A stretch of 64,000 nucleotides of DNA from Triops longicaudatus (GCA_022885665.1 JAGQDJ010000051.1:358655-422654); one strand, 5' to 3'. Numbered from the stretch's first letter, positions 48,113-60,816 are shown. The notes: generated by a model from the sequence alone, not told the origin. Program-made: numbers and translations.

Positions 48113-48226
48113 ACGCCTTTTAGCCTGGGACAAGTTATTTCGGAAGTGAATGTACTGCTAGAATGTAGAATAGTTTGAGGACCGGAGTGTCGTATTGCAG
48201 ACGACCTTAGCCTTTTTTTAAGTTAA

Positions 48227-48354
48227 GGGGGGGGGGGGGGAGATATGAATAACGTGGGTGCCCAACCAAAAAAAAAAAAAAATAACGCCGTTTGCTATAC
48301 ATAGGAGATTCTTCCACCTCTTGATTTCCTCTGGGGGAGGGAGGGGGGGGGGGG
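48227..48354. repeat. Two poly-G tracts (14 and 12) 100 bases apart
   Basis: G14 lies at 48227-48240 and G12 at 48343-48354, with a poly-A run between them. No inverted terminal sequence like that of the hAT element is present. Confidence 0.95.
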
Positions 48355-51300
48355 CTGGTTATCGGCTATGCCATTGATTTGCATAAAGTACCCGTTCGGG
48401 CAGTTTTTGCCACCCGCTCAATGTCTAATGTGAGTCTTTTGAAAGGCATTCCCGCCAGGGAGAAAAGTTGGCGTCTTTTTTGGTGACTATGTTTTAAAAC
48501 ATGTATACGGCCTACAGAAAACCCAGGAGGATAGCAGTGCAGTACGTGAATTGTGTTGGTTCGTTTAGCGGACCCCGTGTTCGACAACGAACCGTGTTAA
48601 CGACATGCGGGTCGGTTGTAATGTTGTATAGAAAAATTGTGTTTTACGTTATGCTGCAGTGTATAGAATGACATTAGGTCGGGTTATTTTTATTACGAAG
48701 TAGGCAAGGGACTCCGTAGTAGGACAGGGAGGAAATTTGTTCATGATTAGGTGACACACATATTCAAAGTTATTGAATAGGGTACGAGCGTTACGATGGA
48801 AAGTCAACGTCTAATTTGTTTTGAATTTGGTTGAATTATTGGCATACAGCAACAGTAATGAAATGTGTATAGGAATGGCAGAGCTCGACTATAGGAGTAG
48901 GTCAAAACCCAGATGTAAGAGACAACTGTACTGTAGGTTTAAGGAGCACAGATTTGTTCGGAAAAGTGTTAAAACTATATGAATTGCTCTTATTACCGTT
49001 TCTTTGTTATACAGAACGCAATAACTACGTGAGATACGCCGAAGTCTTTTACGTCCAGGCGTCTGCTAAGAACTACTGATAGTAAAGTCAAAGGATGCCC
49101 GGCTGAATGCAAAATGTCCTCTTTAGTATTCTTTTTAATGTGTTTGAGGTGTGGATGAACTCGGATAAAAGAGCCCGCCGCATCTCGCTTGTAAGAGGCT
49201 GTTCTCTTCGACATGTAAGTAGCAGTGAAATCTTGGTAAGTAGGGCCCTAATAAAGGGTTTCTCTTCAGAGCTTTTGTCATATATACAGAGCAGTAACCA
49301 CGTAAGTTACACCGAGTCTTCTACACTCTCGTTAGACTCTTACGTGGAATTAAATTGCAGCCAGATAATTGAATTTTTAAGGTATACACAAACCCTTATG
49401 AGAGAATACCATGGGCACTTTCAGACATCATGCTGGAAAAAAGGTTAAGATATCGAAGAAACTCTTGTGACAGTAACGTTCATAGATTCCTAGTACACAA
49501 GTTTTAATTTTTGATCAAAAACTTTTACTAAATTTGTAGATTACGGCTGAATTTCTTACTTTTTATTATACAGAAAAATGATAATCAGACAAAGTGATGC
49601 ACTAAGTCTGATTTTTTTTTAAATTTAAGGCATAAAGAGATACGAAATCGGTCCGATACTTTTTTTATATCGTGTCTGAAAATTTAAGGTTTTTGTGTGA
49701 CAATATTGAGATGTGCCTCTATCCAGACTTTCTATTTGACTTCATTACAGCCTCTGCTCTTAGTTACAATAAGAGATCTACTCCTCCCGAAGGAAACGAT
49801 GTCTCTATTTTTTTTAATACTGAAAGTTGTACATACCGGGCTTTAACACACACGCGTATTTCTGTGAATGTCTCGCTTTGACGTTATTAGAGTCTTCTAG
49901 AATATAAGAGACTTGCCAAAGGTTTTTTACAAAAACTGTCTTGAGAACCCAAATGCGTTGCTGGAACACATTTTGCGGGTTTTGCAGCCTCTTACATTCC
50001 GACTTCTTCCTATCAGTAATGAAAGATTTTCTTACTCACGTTTCACCCGTATATCCTTTACTAGTATCTTATATCTAGGTTATATAGGCCCAAACACATC
50101 CTATAGAAATTCTGCGATGTGTCCAAAATGGCGTTTTCATTATTCTCAAGATTTTTCATTGATTCTATGTAAATCTTATAATTCTTGAATCTATCGTTTA
50201 CTTAGGAGCTTTATTTTCTATTTTAGTGCAATCAACAACGAATATTATTCGACCCAGTAGGGTCCTGAAGGTTTTTAATTGATTCTTGTGTCTTCAGTTA
50301 TAGCGCTCAATAGCCCCTTACGGGCGTTTGTCGATTACAAACATGAAAAAACATGCGATTAGCACATTCTGGGACGATTAGGCTTAAAATAACGCTTGGG
50401 GAGTAGTTGGACTGCGTAAACAGTGATTGGAAAGAAAAGGTAGAAGTTGGAAACTTGGATTGGCATTTTACATATTTTCTGGCCTGAGTTTTTTTTTTAT
50501 CGTAGTAAGATGCTTATCGTTAGCCAAGGCTACGGCCTTTTGATGTACAAGACCGCACAACCTTTAAAGACTTTCGTGCACTGAACAAGTTTTTTCATTG
50601 TCGAAAGTTTTGGGCTGCAGGCAAATAATTTCTGTCCTTATTGGGTATGTCCAGTATTGGGTTATCTGTCGCGTTGCCTTTTATAACGCACCAAGTTCCA
50701 ACAAGTCCCAACAAGCATTGCCAAAAATATTGAAACCACCACATTCCATTTTTGTTTTTATCGGGCCTTACAAAAATCATCTGGTGCACTGAAAAACGCA
50801 CTAACAGATTGGAACTGATTTAAGTAAGGGAAGCTGAAGTAAAATTTAATCCACTGTTATCTTATTGATGCCGGAAACTAGGTACTTTTTCTCCCCCCAA
50901 GATTTTAAGTCACATTTCTGCACTAACTAACTTTCGTTCAACTAGGGAAGTAAGTACTATTAGTATTACTTAGCTAATAATTAGATCTACGATTAATAAG
51001 TTTTTCGCAAAAAGTAGATGACTGTAATTTTTTTATAGTCATATACAGCCAATTTAAGCTTTCTCGATGTCAATTTATCGGATTCAACAAACAAAATTGT
51101 GGTTGAGTTTGAAATTAAGTTTAATAGGAACGTACTAGGTTTTATTTCAAATCACGAAGAATTACTTTTCCAAATCTGCGTTTCCTCCGAATCCCCGAAA
51201 CGCCGTACACACACCAATCGGGTACATTGGTTGACCCTAATTGACTTAAGAACTCATTTGGCCTCAAGTCTAAATTTCCGTCAACTAGTGTTACTATCGT

Positions 51301-52129
51301 AATGAAAAGCTGATAATCCTAACCCTTTAATATGCCTAAAAAATCATTGCTGAACCATTTTATACCAATCTGGACAGAAGGTGCAAAAACATTTACTCGT
51401 AAATGTTGAAATTTGTAGAATTTCACCAATGTTCCATTGTGTGAGCTCACACTTGACGCGACTCTACGCAATTCCTCATCCGTCCATGACTGAAACCAAT
51501 ATGAAATTTCCCTCCCATCACTGTAAAGCCGCGTGGAAGGCCCATAAAGAGTTTGTTGACGTTCGAATGTCAGAACGTTAAACTCCTTTCTCAAGTTTCT
51601 GACAAAATGCGTGTCCGCACGCCAAAGCGAACTCCCATTTTTTCTTTCTGTTAGATCTATATTCAAACTCTCGCTTTTGCCCACTACAGGACTATGACTT
51701 TTAACATCTTCACACCTATCACTTTCAGTATGCTAACAACCTTCGGCAACCTAATAAATTTTCCACCTCTGCGCTTCGTTAAAAAACGCAAGACATTTAC
51801 GGCATTTACCAAAGCACAACCGACTTAACGTTGCAAGCAGTGCACTGTATACGTCGACCTTAACATACTACTCTAGCCCCCCTTACCCCCTTACCCCCTT
51901 TGAGCAAATTCCTAAAAACCTAATAATTTCTTGCTATTCATCTCGTGGATTCAGTTTTCGCTTTCACGACACATTTCTCCTCCATTTTCCATTCTCTACA
52001 ATGTTTCTTTTTGTGCGAAAATGTTTATAAAAAATATACTGTAAAATAGACAAGACACCTTAGTTGTTTTGAACCAATAGACAAACATATTAAAATATGA
52101 ATTATACCTTTTTGTTAATGAATCAATTA

Positions 52130-52235
52130 AAATTAGGTTTGGCATATAGGTAAGTTTAGTTACTTTAAGTTAGGTGAAGTTAAGAAGTTAGGTTAGGTAA
52201 AGCTAGTCAAGTGAGGTTAATTTAGGCCTATGTTG
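52130..52235 (+). repeat. Degenerate TTAGGT-type repeat
   Basis: GTTAGGTGAAGTTAAG, GTTAGGTTAGGTAAAG and GTGAGGTTAATTTAGG follow each other with variable spacing. Confidence 0.6.
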
Positions 52236-53342
52236 GATTTATCAAAGTGTATTTACTGTAACGTAACTTTGACCTGCCAACATTGCTTGCTAACAAATGA
52301 AAATCGAATACTTGTAAATTACAATTGCATAATAAGTGCGAAAAAAAATAAAATTACAAAAGGAGTTTAAACTAATTCATGCTCATAAACTGAGGATTCA
52401 ACAATGAAAAACGCTTGATGTTTATGCTCTAGCTTCGAGCTAGTTGAGCAAAACCAAAAAGGTGTTCTGTTAGAGTTTGTCCTCTGTGGATTACGTCACG
52501 CGGGTGCATGACGTAGTCGATGCACAACGTTTTCATTGTTGTGGCTGTGGTTGTAGTTTGGACCAATTAGGTGCTGTGGTTCTATTGAAATGGAATTTTT
52601 ACTACGGAAAAGTGCGTCTGTGTGCTTTGTCTTTTGTGCGAACTAGCAACTAACATAGCTCACCCGAATGGGGACACCTCCAACTGAAGACAGGTTACCC
52701 AAGGACATGTGTATGTAGACGTGTTTCCAACTAAAGCCTCAATATAGATCTCTTTTTCTTTTCTCCATAAGTCTAGTATACCTTGGCACCATCGTTGCTT
52801 TCCCATCTTGGCGACAACATCTGACGTTGTCGATAGGTTTCAGAAGCGTCCTTTCCTTTTAATGTGCTACACATATACACACAATGGCAAGTTAAAGCTC
52901 ACCTATAAACCAAGATAAGCAAAGTCCGCGTTCTCACTGCCAACTTCGAAAGAAAAGTATGATGTTTACCTAAATCGTGGTTAACGTGTCCATGGCTGCA
53001 AATTAATCCAATTTCCATATATTGTATTGCTATTGTTTGGATATCAGTAGGTAATGAGACTTAAACCAAGGGAAATTTCGCCTACCTGGGTATCTGTGTC
53101 TCGTTGAAGAGAACAGGTTGGTAATCTTGATCCATATTCTAACACTGCCTGCGTAATAAAGGCTCTTTTCTTACAGCTTAAGGTTATCCAAGAAAAGTCA
53201 CCAATGAAATTACTTTTAATTTTTAAAAATGTTATCAATTTACTTTTAGCGAGTTAGTTTTAAAACACTAAACTCCATATGTTATTTATTAGTAAGGCAA
53301 CTGTGACGTTATGCGAAAAAAAAAGAATACTATCCCTCCCTT

Positions 53343-54600
53343 CACTGTAAAAGAAATCCCCCTTTATTAATGGTGGAAAACTGCGGGGCCCAGGATGGGG
53401 CTATTTTCCTGACAATAATTGGTGGTAGAAATGCTCTCTAAAAGTAGTAGGAAAAAAATCGGACGTCACAAAACCAAACATTGGTAGACTTGAGTCCCTT
53501 GTAATGTTGTGTACTTCCAAATAATAGTGATATTTCCTAAAGTTCGGTAAAATTATACAAAATTCACAAATAGATAAATGCAATATTACAACTTTAAAGA
53601 CATATGAGTCCAGATTGGAACCAAATCAAATACCTTAATCCACAACACTTCAACGACACAACAATGAGAGCAGTAGTCAAGACTACAAATGACATTCTAT
53701 AAGATAAATAGAACGTTTGCATTAAACAACACACGACACACATAATAACACTTTCCACTACAGCAACAGAACAAAATACGAGATTGCAACTTCGATTACG
53801 TATTAAACAGTAGTAAAAAATACATAAAGGCACAACGTTCAAGAGAACAAACTGAACATAGGCACTCGACAACATTGCACACATTCCACAACACATCAGC
53901 AATTTTTCACAATACCAATTCAATATAAGATTGCAGCAATCAAGCACTATTCCATATTATTATCTCGAGTCACGGAAATAATGTTCTACTGCAACAATGA
54001 ACAGTACTCCTAAAATAATCGCCTACAAATGATGGAAAGGTAACACCACTATTGACTAAAACTTCCGACTCTCGAGCGTTGTTTCACTCCATCCTTACAC
54101 AAATGTTCTATGACTCGCTGCAACGCTCTTTCAAGGGGAAATTTCATTGTTATCCAGTTTCGTTCGGTTAGTATAAGGCCTTTCCTTAATCGTTTCTTTT
54201 TCGATCATTATATATGGTACAGCCCTACAGTACCCTGTTTACACACCACAACACAGGTCGCATGAAGTTTTTCCATATGTAAAGTTATTTTGAAAATAGG
54301 ACGAAATACACTAAACAGCCAATTGCTCTAGGAACTCATAGCGGGGGAACAAGTAACAGACTTCAGAGCGGGAGTGGTAACCTTCAACGCCACCACACGT
54401 TGAAAAAATTAAATAAAAATTACTGATTTTTGGGGGTGTTCCCAATTATAGGAAAAATAATTACCAAATTTTGGTGATAAGTACCAGTGTTTTAGTAATA
54501 CTTCCCCATCATTTGGGTAGATCAAGCTCATTTTTTGGTAGTAGGAACCACTGATGAGTTACGATTTAATTTTAGGTGTTAATTTTTTTCCATAACTCTG
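53343..54600 (-). mobile_element. 1.4-kb interspersed element, copy 2 (inverted relative to copy 1)
   Basis: This is the inverted match to 14780-16179. Its terminus CACTGTAAAAGAAATCCCCC at 53343 is cleaner than in copy 1. Long blocks agree, for example GAACGAAACTGGA, TCGAAAAAGAAACGATTAA and GTGTTGTGGAATGTGTGCAA when read on the minus strand. The frame at 53594-53947 shares MCCGMCAML and LLNVVPLCIFYYC with copy 1. Insertions and deletions differ between the copies, so they are old. A clear matching terminus near 54600 is not visible. Confidence 0.7.
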
Positions 54601-55069
54601 CGTAACATATTCCAACTTTGAATCTTACAAGTAAATGGGTCTTGGCGACAGGGCAAGAGCATTTTCGGTTCTTTTTTCTTTTTTCTCTCGCCAAAGAAGC
54701 AGGACAAGACTTTTCAATGTGGTTGTCCTTGAATTGCATACATGCGAAGATTTGAAGGAAAAGGTAACATAATGGCAGTGTGCCTGTGTGCTGAGCCTGC
54801 AGCCCAGTTCTACATACAACGCATGCAGCCTGTCTGCTGTTACGCTACAAGTTTGTCCATACGTAAACTAGTACGTGGCACTTAGTTACCTAGCCTGCTA
54901 ATCATGATTATCATAATGTTTAAAATGTACGCTCCAAAACTTGCGGATCAAAGTTTGGGCTGCAATTACGCGTTGTAGCCAAGCCGTCACTTTTTATCAG
55001 CCTTTAGCTGTCTTCGTCGAACGCCCCCCCTGTTTTCGCCCCTATCCTCACTTCCATCCCCATATACCT

Positions 55070-55260
55070 AACCTAAGAACCTATACGTTTATGTAACCAA
55101 GGCTTTGTTAAGTTAGGTTTTATTCATCATGATAGGCTATGTTGGATTAATTACGTCAAGTTTATCTGATATTAGAGTAAGACAGGCTAGTAAAGTCAGG
55201 ACGAGTTAGGTTAGATTAACAAATTAGCTTACTTTAGTTAAGTTAGGCCAAATAATTAAG
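55070..55260 (+). repeat. Degenerate TTAGGT-type repeat
   Basis: GTTAAGTTAGG, AGTTAGGTTAGATTAAC and AGTTAAGTTAGGCC units are interspersed with unrelated bases. Confidence 0.55.
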
Positions 55261-55629
55261 CACAAATGAAAAATGGACTGGTGAAATTAGAATATATTTT
55301 CTTGGTTCCTTGGGTTATTTTTTTTATTTGCGTGAACCGAGTACATCGCCATATTTTACCGTATTTTGTCATTGCCGCATTTGCCGACAAAAGATGTAGG
55401 GGTAAAGTAACAGTTTCAGTGATTTGACAGACATTTTCTAGTTGGGAAGTAATTTCACAGGTTGGAGTGACATTTTTCACCCAACAGCGCTTTTACCTTT
55501 GTAGCGAATTATCTAATTGCGAGAAAGATTTAATATTTAATAGAATTTCTAACGTATTAAAGGGAATTTCGCAAATGGCTTGGGTGTGTAGCTCTTTCTT
55601 TGTTCAGTTTTCGCATTTATATATGACTA

Positions 55630-56010
55630 GCAGTTCCTTAGGTTAAATCAAATTACCTAAATTATGGTAGATTAAGATAGTTAAATTATTTAAGTTAATT
55701 GAGATTAGTTACTTCTGTTAAGTTAGGTAACTTGGATTACGTTAAGTTAGATTATTTAAGTTAAGTTACGTTAGGTTAATTTAGGCTAGGCTGGATAGGT
55801 TACGTTAAGTTTGGTTAAGCTATCTTAGGGCAGCTAAAGCAAAACTAAGTTAGTTTAATTAAGTGCATTTGACTTAATTAAGTTACGTAACTTTGGGTTA
55901 GGTAATTTTACATATTTATTTGGATTAGGTGCATTAAGTCAAATTAGGTTTTTGTGAGTTAAATTTGCCTAGGTTAAGTTGGTATGGGTATTTAAGTTTA
56001 GGCCTAGTTG
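55630..56010 (+). repeat. Longest degenerate TTAGGT/TTAAGT array
   Basis: About 380 bases consist almost wholly of variants of GGTTA, AAGTTA and ACGTTA, for example GTTACGTTAGGTTAATTTAG. The bias to one strand is constant throughout. Confidence 0.7.
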
Positions 56011-56479
56011 AAGTTTTATTTCCAATATCATAAGACAGTCGAGGGCGACAGTTTAACGCTAATACGATTGCGATCGTCCACTACAATCAAAGTAAATACT
56101 AGTTTCCCATTTTAGTAGAGTTTTTAGTGGAGTTTATAGACGGCACCACTGAGACAAGAAAACTGAGAGAGGGAGGAGTTACCACTGAAAATTATCCACT
56201 ACTCAAGAGTGAAACTTGGGGCCCATTTTTCATTCTTGTTCCTTGGGCTTCAGCTTTGCCGGATTTCTAACACTTCGAATAGTAAAACTCGCCTTAAAAC
56301 TTATTAACTTTTTATTTTATTTTCTTTGCCCTCGCTTTGCCTTTAGTCACTGTATTGCAGTTGCGAAGGGAAAAATTCGATTTTTTGTCTGCGCCAAATA
56401 CAAAAAGGCACAGCAAGTGCGCAAAAAAGCAACAGGGGTTTTTAACGAGTCGTGGAACGTGGGATGCAGTTGAAGCATT

Positions 56480-56760
56480 GCGCAGGAAAAAAAAGAGAAA
56501 AAAAATAAAAAAGTTTTTTTTTTGGGGGGGAGGGGGGGGGGAGAATGCTTCCTGCATGACAAGGGTGGAATACCATAGAAGAAGCAGGAAAACGAAGCGA
56601 AGAAGGTTGCCAAAAAATACCAGAAAGAGGGAGAAAGAGAGGAAAACTTTTTTGCATTTTTTTTGCTATTTTCCCTTTTTTTCCTTGGGCCTTTTTTGCA
56701 AAGTGGGAGGAAGGGTGGGAGTTTCCCACACTCAGTCTCTTCCCCGCCAAAGGACGACGA
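56480..56760. repeat. Purine-rich block with poly-G and poly-A runs
   Basis: Long A and G runs (G10 at 56532-56541) and GAAAGAGG-type purine runs precede T-rich runs. The several overlapping Lys/Arg/Phe-rich frames here are composition artefacts. Confidence 0.8.
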
Positions 56761-56931
56761 GGAGGTAATTGATGGATCAAGAAGCTTTTTTAACCTCAAC
56801 TAACTCTTTCCTGGTTTGCTATGTCTCCACTTTTCCTTAGCTGCTTCTCTCTTGCTCGCTTCCTTTCGTTGGCGTTGCGTAGATCCGACACCCCAACTTG
56901 CCGTTGGAGGCCGCTTTCGAACAAGGCTGAC

Positions 56932-57092
56932 CTCGAGTTACGCGGTACATGAGGTAACTGGCCCGTATTACAGCTTTGAGTTACACGGTAAAGGCTGCGA
57001 CAAAATAGAATTGCGTCAGGGAGCTTCGAGTTTTGCGGTACGCTACAACGCGGTCGCTGTTAAGTGCAACGGTGATCTCGAGTTACGCGGTA
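56932..57092 (+). repeat. Four copies of a CGAGTTACGCGGTA motif at 43-52-base spacing
   Basis: CTCGAGTTACGCGGTA occurs at 56932 and 57077 exactly, with variants TTTGAGTTACACGGTA at 56975 and TTCGAGTTTTGCGGTA at 57025. The 108-codon frame that spans them (56816-57142) has no recognised domain, and I treat it as a by-product of the repeat. Confidence 0.7.
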
Positions 57093-57884
57093 AACCCAAG
57101 GCGACAGATCAACTTTTTACAGTTTGCCAACTTGGGCTGTAGTACAAACTTTGTTTTTATGTGGCTGTTCACTTGTTCTCCTTTTCAGAGTATGTTTAAA
57201 TAGTTTTTGCACCATGCTTCACACGAAAGGCCTCCTGCGCACCTGCTATTAGTGCAATGCGACAAAAAGCGTGGAACCCGAAAGGGTTAAACGGCCGAAA
57301 AAAACAATTGCTTTAACTTTATTTGAGTTACCTCTTAGAATTATCTTGGGTTTTAGGCTCTCTATTTTGTGTCCTTGTATACCCTGATAAAAAGTACGGT
57401 GAGATAATCGATTTAAGCAATGGAGGAGAAACGATAAAGGGTTTGTGCCTGTAAGAGAATGTACAATAAAAATAAAATGATAATGCGAGCCTTTGGCACA
57501 CTCGATAAGCAAAGGACATTGTAAGTGCCTGTAGAATTTCCTTAGGGTCAAAGTGAATTCTTTTTTTCTTTACATAATCATAGGTTTGATGCAAACAAAA
57601 GGAATAGGTCCGGACGGCTCCCAGGACAAAGAGAAGAAAAAAAGTTCCTTCTAAAGGCTGGAGGATATAATAAGGCTATAATAAAACTTCGATGACAGAC
57701 CTCGGGACCAGATTTAATTGAAGACCTATTTTCAAGCCAAAATTCATACTGGAGAGTAAAAAATAAAAAATGTTTAAAAAATAATAACGTAAAAGAGAAA
57801 AAAAGGCAGAGCATGAACCTGGCTTTCAGGCCTAAAATTACGCCCGAAATAAAATGGCATCATATGACAGAGGAGGACAGCGCG

Positions 57885-57995
57885 CAACGATACGATATGA
57901 AGTGCGGATGTTATGACTGCGGTTTAAACTGAAAACGAACAACAATGGAACTCGCGTGTTGTGACTTACTAGCGGGCTAAGTAACAATGCAGTGT
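57885..57995 (+). repeat. Degenerate array of CAACAATG-like cores
   Basis: GCGCAACGATA (about 57887), GAACAACAATGGAA (about 57937) and AGTAACAATGCAG (about 57980) are spaced by about 45-50 bases. No coding frame crosses them. Confidence 0.4.
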
Positions 57996-58260
57996 GTATT
58001 TCGTGAGTTAGGAATATCTGTCACAAGAAAAGGGTGTCGAAAAACCGCACAAATATCCAAGATGACAACTTTCGGCTTGCTAAAATGGCAACGTGGAATC
58101 GGTCAACTGTGTGTGCTGTAGTTTGTTATTACTCTATCAATCTCAGCTTGTAACCACCCTTAGCTTACGTAGTAAAAGCATGTTTAACTAACTTTTACAA
58201 ATATGTTGGTGCTGGAAAGTTTTTCAAGCAAAACAACCTTAAGTATACTGTCAATACATG

Positions 58261-58594
58261 AGATTTCACGCCAAGCGTCGCGGGTTTTTCGTCACTGCCT
58301 CATCGTCTAATACGCCCCTATATAAGACGTTATTCCCTCCTCTGAAGGAGTACGATTTATCGAGTGTATTTTTAAAGACTTACAACCCCGCAGGAAACTC
58401 AAATAGGGGCTTCAAATCCTTTACAAATAAATTCAATTAATCGAACGTCATCGTCGAAATGTGCGATTTTTAGTTATATAAATTAAACATTAGAGAGAAT
58501 TGTAGGCCTTCAGGAGGGAGAATAATGTCTCGGTATAGAGGCTTATTAGACGATGAGGCGGTGATCTAAAACCCGCACGCTTGGCGTGAAATCT
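58261..58594. repeat. Foldback (inverted repeat) element with arms of about 93 bases
   Basis: The arm 58261-58352 (starting AGATTTCACGCCAAGCGT) is matched in inverse by 58502-58594 (ending GGCGTGAAATCT). Pairing is frequent but imperfect, including the blocks TCATCGTCTAATA and GCCTCAT. The spacer is about 150 bases. Two small frames starting in the arms share FHAKR only because they read the same repeat. Confidence 0.8.
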
Positions 58595-60549
58595 TACGTT
58601 TCGACTGTGTTTTGTATTAAGGCATATGTAAGGCTTATGAGGTGTTTGATGTCTTAAAGGGCTTAGGATGGAGCGCATTCTGTTTGGACGCCTCAACCTT
58701 GTTAGACATTTATTTTTGGATACAAGACGAAAGAATGACTGTATTGTGAAACATATTTTTTCATATTTTGAAAGTGCCTGAAGTGCTAGGAAAACTGATT
58801 TGATCTTAAAAACGCCAATAGGCTCACTGGGTATAGGTAAAGAAATACTACAAATACGTAAACTTCAAAGAAAAATCTAATTCTTGAGGGGGATGAAAAA
58901 TCACATTGCGCAGAAAACCTATTATTTCCATGACTTTGTCAAAATTCTGAGACTGTCGTGAAAACGGAGAAATGCAACTCTTTACATTTCTCGTTATTAC
59001 GCTCCCTTTGAAGCCAAATTGCGTCTAAGAGCACCGAAGAACCTAAAATTCGCGAACCCTTGATTGATCAACAACGGAGGGAAAAAATCAAGTTAATATG
59101 TTACGTTGATTTCGTTTATTATTCAAACATAAGACCTTTTATCAAAATGGTCTCGTCAGATAAATAAAACGGAACAACAGGAACAAATGATGCTATTTAA
59201 ATCTATTCAGTTTCTAGGAAGCGGATTTGAACTCCTACCCTATTAGTAATGCACGAAAACGTAGAAATTAATAAATAATAATGACAACAATATTAAAAAG
59301 AAGTAATAATGAGAAAGAAAATAGTTCACTTTAACATGGTTAAGCTATTGCTAAAGTTGGAGTAAAAACTATGCTCCTGTTATCAGTAACGTTTAGTCGA
59401 GCCAACAAAATGTATACCTTAAGCAATAATTTAGGTTGAAAAGAGGTTTTCCCTTAAGAAGAGTAGAGGATACAGGCGAATCGTCAAACTGTAAAAGAAA
59501 TATTGTCAAGCGCATTTTTCGTTTTATTACGAGCTGTTGTCTCCTGCCATGCACAAAATATGTTCTTATTGTCTTGAGAAATTTTTGCTAGGTTGGTGTC
59601 TGTTTTGCTTTTTGGTTGTTGAATGATTTAATTATAAATGCTATGTACCGTCCAGGCTTTTAAAGATGTAATACAAAATATTCAAACCAACTTCGTACGA
59701 AAACACGCAAGTTAATAGCTTAGACTTCATTCTGTCTATAATATCTCATTTATTGTGTCCATTTGCTAGTAATTACGGTCATATTTCACTTGTTTTCTTC
59801 GTTAGGTAATATTTGGACCACATTTTCGAAGTATCGATTTTGATAAAGTGTGGGAAAACTGCATTAAACCAAATTTGTGATGATTTTCGAAGTTACTGTT
59901 GCGAATGTAATCTGTTTAGAAAATTTAGGATCCATTCTAGATATATTTTTCGTTTTATGGCCTCTTAGATATTTCATTCGAATAAATAAAATGAATTTCG
60001 AATTAAAAAAATTGAATAAAAACTCCTCTAAGCTTAAACAGAGCAAACGTGGTACGATAGAAATGAATTCCAAATAAATTAACATTATGTGAACATGATT
60101 TGTGCTTTGGGAAAACTTCTGGACGCAAACCGTATTTTTGCATAATTTTCCCCTAATTTTTCACCAGTCCTTCAGATTTCCCAGCTTGCAGACCAATGCC
60201 CAACAACGAAAACTTCTTTTCTCCCTTGGATTTCAGGATCAAGCCATCAGGCTTGTACCCAAGTAGCACACTTACGTTTTAAAAGCGTTCTGTAGACGTT
60301 TCAATGCAAACCTGAGACGTATCCAGCTTACGCTTTTTGAACGTCTTTTGAACAAACAATTGTCTGTGCTGCAAACGTTTCTTCAATTACGTTTAACATA
60401 CGTCGTTCCTTAGGCGTCTGTTGGTTAATAAGCGTACAGAAAACGCCATTTTCACGTTGCATACATACTTTGCTCCAGTAAAGTCCTCACAATTTTTTAC
60501 TGTTGCACTTAATTATTGCAATGGAAATGAAACGCTAAAACAAGACTTT

Positions 60550-60816
60550 TCAATTATTGCCGTTTGTTTTTTGTATGGTTGATATCTCCAAACACATTTT
60601 CTCATCTACACACCACTGCATGCAAGACAACAAATAATAATGCGCAATCATACTTTCTACGGAGACGAAGGAATGGCTGGAGTTGTCTCTACGCCGCAGA
60701 AACATGTCGTGTTGTTTCACACTTACTGGAGCTGCGTTAATAAGGGGCCATCTTGGTTGCTGCCTTCTCTGAATCGTAAAATCTTCTTGCTGCTCTGAAA
60801 GAATGACCAATTGCAC
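60550..60816 (-). other. Counterpart frame (88 codons) in element copy 2
   Basis: This is the same frame as 42596-42859, with a handful of substitutions and one inserted residue (KQHDMF against KQHMF). The splice-like borders are preserved. Function is unknown. Confidence 0.3.

Larger units (their letters stand above)
43716..53342. other. Unassigned AT-rich DNA between the repeats
   Basis: TTAGGT-type arrays, poly-G tracts and one TCTCTTACAT site (48913) are listed separately. I recognise no gene. The short frames at 47329-47819 are Lys/Arg-rich products of purine-rich DNA. Confidence 0.45.
54601..59906. other. Unassigned DNA between the repeats
   Basis: It holds TTAGGT-type arrays, the purine block, the CGAGTTACGCGGTA array and the foldback element. 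I see no supported gene. Confidence 0.45.

Noticed and set aside
56816..57142. 108-codon frame starting MLCLHFSLAASLLLASFRW, with a signal-peptide-like start
   Set aside because: The body is made of the CGAGTTACGCGGTA repeat translated, and there is no family match or splice context.
59215..59255. tRNA candidate from GAGTTCAAATCC on the minus strand (B-box-like)
   Set aside because: No T-arm stem pairs around it and no A box or acceptor stem is present at the right distance.
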